The position numbers and the translations under genes are program-made. Below, piece by piece: positions 56,751 to 64,000 of a stretch of 64,000 nucleotides of DNA. Origin of the DNA: Lycorma delicatula (lineage: Eukaryota > Arthropoda > Insecta > Hemiptera > Fulgoridae); the NCBI RefSeq assembly GCF_047948215.1, contig NC_134458.1:85453260-85517259 (forward strand), in the 5' to 3' direction. The notes beneath the pieces were generated by a model. The model made no database searches. It had not been told where the DNA came from and worked only from the letters and a program-made list of their open reading frames with translations. Numbering within the stretch: position 1 is the stretch's first letter; each line of letters begins with the position of its first letter.

Positions 56751-59700
56751 GGGATAAACACTTTGTGCAAAGAACTGCCTAAATATAGGCATATGTTGAC
56801 ATAAAGTAACACCAGAAGATAATCTGAACACACGTTCAAAATTTTGAAGTTAAGTTTAACTGCAGTGTACCAACATGCTCTCATCCAGTTGAACGATAGA
56901 GACTAATATAAAATAATCCTAAACAGTAACTAATATTTTTTATTGTAAAACAAATACATGTTTTAACATGAAGTAAAACTGACATTTACCACTGCTTTCT
57001 AACCAGAAATCAATCCATAGCTGTTATTCTATTTTATGCAAACATGAGTAATATAGACACATTTGAAACTTTTATATACTTTAATAAATGATAATTTAAG
57101 AAATCAAACACAGAATCTTATTTTCTTTTTTTTTAATTAACTTCTAGACTAACCAATCTTAAGTAAAAGTGATGATATACTGAAACAAAAATTGCAAAAA
57201 TTTATTTCAAAAAGTAAATTTGATAAAATAAATTTTTATCAAATAACTATTTTAAAAATAAAAAAAAATCTGGGCAATTTTTTAAAAGATAACCAACTAC
57301 CAATTATAACAGCTCAAAAAGAATCATATTTTATTCCATAAACAACTTCATAAATATAAAAAGAAGGTAATAGTTAAAAAAACAAACAGAAGACAGTGAA
57401 AAAAATATGACAAGCTATTAAAAGACAACTTAAATTGATAAAAACTAGTAAACGTTTTTGGGTCCTACGTAAAATAGCAAACAAAATCACTAACAAAAAG
57501 CTTCCATTACAACTCTCAAGGAGTCCTGAAAATTTAATGGTGTCAAGTAAAAATAAATAACAATTGCTGAAGCAAATAAGTTGGTTCCCTTAAATCAATA
57601 AAATAACACACAGGATATCAGTTGGGTGAGTTTTCTGTAACCTGTTGGCTTTTAATGGCAAATCACCATAACATCCAATGGGAAACAATTTAAAACCGAG
57701 ATCAAAAACAGTTCAGACAGACTGTATTTTCTCAGCAGGTCCTCTGAAGGGTGATCATCTCCTTCCTCCTCTTTTAATTATAGACTGATTTTGCTTGGAT
57801 AGGTATCATTTGAATTGTACTGACAATCTCGCTGGCTTATTTGTTGTGCCATGCATGACATCTTTCCAGCTAAGCCAAATGAAACAACTGCTTCTTTACT
57901 GAGGCTTACTAGAGTAAAGCATGGGAAAACCAATTCTCTAACTGTGTGAGAGGGGGTTTCTACAAGAACCAAATTAGTAACAGATATCAGTCAAGTACAA
58001 AAGTGCCTACTCCTACTTCTGAAATAAAAACCTAAAGCCAAAAAACATATTTTATATATTATGTTTAACACACAGAGAAACAAATACACTTTCATAAGGG
58101 TAATATTTTTGATGAAGCAAAAACTTTTACCTGTTAGTACTCAAAAGGAGTCAACAGTACACTCATCCAACCAATTAAAAAAAGAATGATGATGTAAATC
58201 AAAAAACCATTTATAGAGTATTTTATATAAGGATTTTTTTTTTATAGAATACTTCATTAATTTTTTTTTTTTAATGATAATCTCATTAATGAAAAATAAT
58301 CAAGGTATGTTAATTTTATTCCTGATAGGTCAGTGACCAACAGAACAATGAGCATGACCAATGAAAAGGTCTGATTAAATAGCCTGACATTCTAATTGGA
58401 CACAGAAGCAGCACGTAACATGCAGAGAGAGTGTGACCAAATGTGATGGACACAATAAGCAGTAACAAGTCCAAGCGCTACTTATATACATAAAAAAATT
58501 TCTTTTTTTTAATAATTCTTTTTAAATTAAACAAGTAATACAATAAATTGATTTGAGTTTTATTTCTACGAAAGAAAATAATTTTGCCTGCCTAAAGTTC
58601 AAATTACTATTAAGACTAAGTGAAAAAATTAAAATTCAGTTTTATTCGATCCACAAATAATTATAGAGTAGGGTCATAACATTAGAAAAGTTGAAGAATT
58701 ATAAATAGATAAAAAATAATCCGAAAATTTCACAGTACTTGGAAAATAATTACGAACATTTTATAAACGATACAAATATAACATGCTTTTAGTGTAATAA
58801 CAATTAATGAATTGAAATATAAAAATTTTATGCAGTAATTATACTGTACGTTATTTATAAATAATATGATTGTTTATAAACATGTAGCCCTTGAAACTGT
58901 CACAACTTGACAAAATGACTTAAATGTAATCATAACATTAAAACAATAACATGCATTTATCACCACAGCCATGCCATCATGCTTTCTTCTTATGCTTATA
59001 AAATAAATGCAATTTTTACAATAGAGAAGGAAATACATATGATATTATCATTGTAAAAATTACTTCATATAAAGATATAAATTCCTGACTTAAAGCCTGG
59101 TAAGAATACACATTTATGTAAACAAATTTCTATAGTTATTATTGCATTTAATACCAATACCTTTATTGTTTTATAAATCACTAGGATAATGAATAAATGT
59201 TTAAAATGCTTAAAAGCAGATTTTTCTTATATGGTTTCTTCTCATATAGCTGAACCATTCCACTTACGCAAGAATTTTAAATTAAAAATCTATTTCTGTT
59301 AATTCAATAAAAAATTAAAAATATCACATGACCCCCCTAAAAAAAATCCTGAATTTTGAGCAAAAATAATGAGGGGCAGGGTAAACAGACAGAATAGTGG
59401 GGGAATTTTAACCAGATTTCAATAGAAATTGCAGGTTTGTTCTTTGCACAAATAAACTTTAAAGTAAGTTTATTAAATAAAATCTCAATCATCATTCCTG
59501 AACATTTTATTATTTTATACCGAAAATTACTACAAGAAAATAATCAAATTTTCTATATTAAAAAAAATTATACCGCATATTTCAGTCATTTAACAGATTT
59601 TTAAAAACATGTAGAAAGAGAAAGTAAAAATTTACTTTAAACATAACTAATATTTTATCAAATGTTGAACCAATATTGCGTATAGAAACTTTTACTTCAG

Positions 59701-61267
59701 TACAAATAAGGCTCGTCTAACAAAAGTAATAATGATACAATTTGTATCTGCTACCAAATTTTGTGAAACAAATGTAACAATTTGTATTATGCTTCTGAAA
59801 ACCTTTCAAGAATACCCATTTTAATTTTATCTAAGCTTCATCAGCATATTTAGGATATCTAAAGAGGGAAAAAACTGCTTTAAGAATAATAATACATAGA
59901 AGTGCTAGGAAATTAAAAAATAAAACTGTCTGAATTTCAGTATTATGTAGGAATGGTAATTAAATTAGCAAACATAATTTGGCAATCAGTGTCATTTAAC
60001 GTTAATTCTCCCTAAAAAAAAAAAAAAAAATGTATTAACTAATAAAATATTTAATGTTGGGTAATTAAAAAAAATTAAGACAATACAATGAATAAATTAA
60101 ACCATTACATTAAATAAAATTTCTTGGTAATTTTAAAGGTCATGTAAAATTCTTAACTTTATGTGCAATATATAAAACTATTTAACACCACATTAATGCT
60201 ATAAAAAAATTACACAACAAATTAATAAATATAAATTAAGTTTAAGTTTATATAAAATTTGAAGTATAATCAAATAAATGTTTTTATAACAGATTAAAAT
60301 TTGAATTTAAAAAATGTGTAATACCATTATAAAATAACAGACCAAAAAAATAATTAATTTTTTCTGCATTAATTCTTTTGTTTAAAAAATATTTTATTAC
60401 CATAAAGCAGTAGGTTAATATTACATTGATTTGTATTCTGTGCCAGGCAATAAGCGGTTCAAAGTGAAATTCTTTCTCCACTGTGATCAATAGTAGACTA
60501 TTATTATTATTATCATGCAATTTGACCTTATGAAAAGAACTGAAATGAAAAGAATACTTTCACTAACTTTTTAGTTTAATATTAGTTGTTTCTGCCAAAT
60601 AAAATTTGATACACCAGTGCAGGTTTTTAAAGAATAAAACATGAAATACAGGTACATATAATCCCAAATACAAAACACAGACCAATAATCAGGCTGTTAA
60701 ATTTTAAGAATAAAAACGCAGCTACATTTGAAATAATCACTGCAAACAAATTTTAGCCGAGAAATAAAATTAGGTAAATAATTAATATTTGAGGTATTTT
60801 TGGACAGTTTAAAAAAAAATTTATTATTTTTTTTTAAATAAGAGCAAACAAAGATTTTAACTATACAGAGCCAATTACTGCGATAAAATTAATGAATAAA
60901 TTCATTACATGCTTCATCATTACACAGTTGGTGCCTTATGGGAGTCACCTTAACTTAAGGCACGAACACATTTATAGGCTAAAACAGTCGTAACATATAA
61001 AAATTAACAAGATTTTGTAATTTCAGTTCAAAAGAATAAAATTTTCAATTTTTCATTTATATACAATTGTTCTGGAGGTAAACAGAAAGTGTAAAGTAGT
61101 GCAGAGTTTCAATCATCCAACCTAAGTGGGACTATGAAAATATCAGATAAACAAATATGCCAGATTATATGGAAATAATAAGAAATTACCACTTTCACAT
61201 TGATAAAAGTAAAATAGTACAAAGTTAGACCTATTAAGTAAAGTTTTATAGTCTTTAATTAAAAATT

Positions 61268-61310
<43 letters not shown>

Positions 61311-62639
61311 TGCATTCCTATTCTGCAAACCTGGAATGTTTTAGGGAGTATTATCTCAGAAACTGAAGGATATGTAGAGTAAATTACCAGCAGCATCCAA
61401 AGCCACATTCATTGAATAGGTCCTCATAGATCACAAAATTACAGAATGGGGGTTAAAGTTCATGGCATGCTGATGGTATTTTTTTTTTTATGGCTAATGA
61501 CCATAGAAGTTAATAGTAAATACCAATAAAGTAACAGTTTAACTTTAGTCACTTTAAAACTTTACCCATTACAACCTGACAATTCTACATTTCAAACTTA
61601 TTAGGAAACAGAATCCTAGAAACTGATGGGGATGAAGTAAGAATACGATACCAATGGCTCAAGCCACATTAAATAAGTGTACTGAAGTTACACAACACTG
61701 GGTGAAGATTCAGTGCAAGCTTAATTACTACCAATGACATTTCCTTTACAGATTAATTTTTTACTTTGTGTTACCAGCTATGCCGCCTAAACAATTCCTA
61801 ATTACAAACAAGCGAGTTTTAACCCATGTGTGTTTCAGTACCACCATTCCAGTAATTTACAATTTGAATTACTACTGCCATAACGTGTAGTCAGTTACTT
61901 TCTATTGTTTCTCAATAATCTGCAAGTATTAATAAAAGTAATAAAGTACTAAGTAAAGCTGATGAATTACAAAATATTTTTCCAAGGACTGTCACTGCAA
62001 AATATATTTCCTTCAACAGTAGAACCTAAGAAGTTACTAACTGCTTGTGACAACACTGAATAAAATGCTGTGTCAGAAAACAGATGCTCTACTTTAATAC
62101 AATTGAGCCTCAAATTTTGTCATAAAACGTATGAACTATGTTATATAAAACGTATGAAGACAGGCTGGCAAATTTTCAAAAACTTAAAATCCGCCTTATC
62201 ACATGCACGATTGAAGAGAAATTTTCAACACTATGCAAAATTTTTAGTAATGTAAATTTTTAAACCAACAATATAATTTTGTTTATTAATATTATCATTC
62301 CAAGAGGCAAGCGTCAACTGTTGGGCGAGTTGTGGATTGAGAAATGTCCTTCAGATGTAGCAAGTCAACTGTAAATAAAGCTTTGTATAATAAGTACCCA
62401 TTGGACCATGGTAGCAATGTCATCAGGAAACAGAAGTAACTCTGCAAGCAGGGTTATTCCATCTAAATCTCACATGTACCCATGATAATATAATATATAA
62501 TGACAAATAAGAACTGCAATTAAATAATACTGCTGAGAGTAGATGATCAATGACATTTGAACACAGATCAAGATTAACAAAGCCAAAAAGGAGAAAAGCC
62601 TAGGAATCAGCTCTCTAAAACCAAACCTGGGGACAATGA
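56751..62639. other. AT-rich DNA, mostly featureless
   Basis: No supported gene. It includes a GC-richer patch at about 57700-57970, a (TA)n tract (61271-61308) and two related repeat blocks at about 61340-61400 and 61612-61672. All ORFs are short and unrecognised. Confidence 0.4.
61271..61308. repeat. (TA)n microsatellite
   Basis: About 18-19 AT/TA units. Confidence 0.95.
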
Positions 62640-63830
62640 TTCCTAAAGAAGGCATCAGATCTTTCAGTACTTGCTTAGTACATCCATTAATTGGATCATT
62701 AATATATGGTCTCCTTAACAAAAACGTAAAAGCTAATTAGTCTTTGAGTGCTAAAAGGCTGAAAACAATCGAAAATTGTTTCCACTATTTCTATTCCTTT
62801 TCCAATATGATAGCGTCCTCTTCTGTAAGGTATTCTAGAGGTTAAACATCCCATCCCCCAACTATATCTCTGTGTAAGAACTACATCCAAAAGGAGATCA
62901 TAAAAAATATAAGAATATTAAAATAAAGATATTCTTAATGTAGAAGAGTGGGATGTCAAAAATGTCTATACAGTAAGTTGATTTAAAATGAGTAAGTGTA
63001 AGATTAGAAGACAATGTAGGAATTAATAAACTGGGTGAAACAAGTAAGTAAAATTTTTGAGAAGGGTAAATTTTAATAGGATAATTAAAAAAAATGGAAA
63101 ATCCAAGCCAAGAGTATAAATAATAAATAGGAATAAAAGAAAAGTATATTTTCAACAACCAGTACAGTGATTATTTACTTTAGACAGGATAGATTCAAAG
63201 TCCAAACCTTGGGACATAATTAGTGTGAAGGCTAAACCTATGGGCTATCTTGTCTATCTCTTGTAGTATAAAAAGTTTATATGTGCCAGTCTTTTGTGGA
63301 GAATATGGAGTGATAGAAAAGATATATACACATAAAGAAACAGCTAATCTAATTAAATACTTAAAGAAGTTGACTGAAAATTTAATAATTATGAAAGACT
63401 GAAACATCATAGTATAGAATGGAAAAGAAGATGAATTAGTGTTTAAAAATATTGTACATTAGTATTGTGGGAAAGTCCAGAATTTACAGAAAGGAACCAG
63501 ATATATAATGGTTAAGCAGATTCTAAAACCAAATTACGAGCTTTCAAATATTGATTCTGACAATTTAACAATGACAAAACAAAGACTGAAAATTAAGAAA
63601 AAGCTGAGAAAAACTGGGTGTAGCTCAGAAATTACCACAAAAGTAATTCTACAAAAAAAAAAAAACAACAAATCCATAGATTTGAAAAAGCAAATAATTT
63701 TAGAATGAGAAGAGATATTAAATATTAGGTAATGAATGGTAGAAAAGGGACAATAAAGCAATAACGATAAAAACACACAGGGCAATAAAGTAAAAATAAC
63801 TGACAACAAAAAATTGTAATACTTTCCTGG
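62640..63830 (+). pseudogene. decayed RTE fragment (copy 4): 5' leader and endonuclease part
   Basis: Nucleotide resemblance to the full-length element runs in order. ATTCCTAAAGAAGGCATCAG and TCTTTCAGTACTTG correspond to the leader at about 22900-22940. GATAGCGTCCTCTTCTGTAA with GGTATTCTAGAGGTTAAACA near 62810-62845 corresponds to the sequence around the ORF start at 23081-23120. ATATAATGGTTAAGCAGATT near 63500 corresponds to the segment encoding IDYIMVKQRF, and TTGATTCTGACAATTTA near 63550 to DIDSDHNLV. Frames are broken throughout. Confidence 0.7.
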
Positions 63831-64000
63831 CATTGTTTACTTATTCTTTAGTGGAAAAATAATTATACATGAAAAAAATCAACTAAGATTTCTTTTTTGG
63901 GGTGGGGGTAATTTATAATGAAGTTTTATTGTAAAATTATAATTTTATTTTTACATGTATAAATAAACGAAGTTTTAAAAATTAAAAAAAAATCTGTATT

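Noticed and set aside
63534..63833. 99-codon minus-strand hydrophobic ORF
   Set aside because: Antisense to the decayed RTE copy. The Phe/Leu richness reflects A-rich sense DNA.

Overview
The window looks like AT-rich insect nuclear DNA, possibly hemipteroid. That placement rests only on the transposon types and the one host gene, and is tentative. Introns are long and most of the identifiable sequence is decayed transposable elements. There is no bacterial or viral organisation, and no operon, CRISPR array or rRNA. Nearly all apparent ORFs under about 100 codons look like chance or transposon debris.

The only host protein-coding gene I can support is on the minus strand: a homolog of DAZ-associated protein 2 (DAZAP2). 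Five GT-AG-bounded coding exons with compatible phases lie at 51635-51721, 47446-47570, 22589-22650, 20291-20414 and 19968-20150. A candidate 13-nt first coding exon (54591-54603) also fits in phase. The model encodes about 197 residues with a PPTY motif, Ala/Tyr/Pro-rich repeats and the diagnostic C-terminus ending GGYTFW. Intron 3 is about 24.8 kb.

The transposable elements are as follows. A structurally full-length RTE-like non-LTR retrotransposon (22777-26068, 10/11-bp target duplication, at least four frame breaks) lies 126 bp upstream of DAZAP2 exon 4, antisense to the gene. Three more decayed relatives are near 29170-30530, 55560-56750 and 62640-63830, all on the plus strand. Another non-LTR reverse transcriptase is at 11720-12690, and an endonuclease scrap from a different family is at 14440-14830. 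DNA transposons comprise two pogo/Tigger-like elements with terminal inverted repeats (15923-18890, 31669-33073), several mariner fragments, and three fragments of a Tc1/mariner-type family with an insect HTH/DDE architecture. Two tRNA-derived SINE families are present: SINE-B (three copies with 14-17-bp target duplications) and SINE-A (three copies, one inside the Tigger element and one inside an RTE fragment).

By region: 1-5 kb holds SINE-B copies and a CpG-richer unclassified island. 5-10 kb is AT-rich without recognisable transposons and may be minus-strand 3' UTR or intergenic. 10-19 kb is a transposon graveyard. 20-54.6 kb is the DAZAP2 gene, whose introns carry the RTE, mariner, pogo, SINE and DD34E insertions. 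55-64 kb is more AT-rich DNA with RTE debris and simple repeats.

I do not see a clearly new biological system. The observations most worth checking are the 3' tail shared by two SINE families with unrelated tRNA-like heads, and a set of perfect short hairpins or palindromes, three of them inside otherwise decayed transposons.
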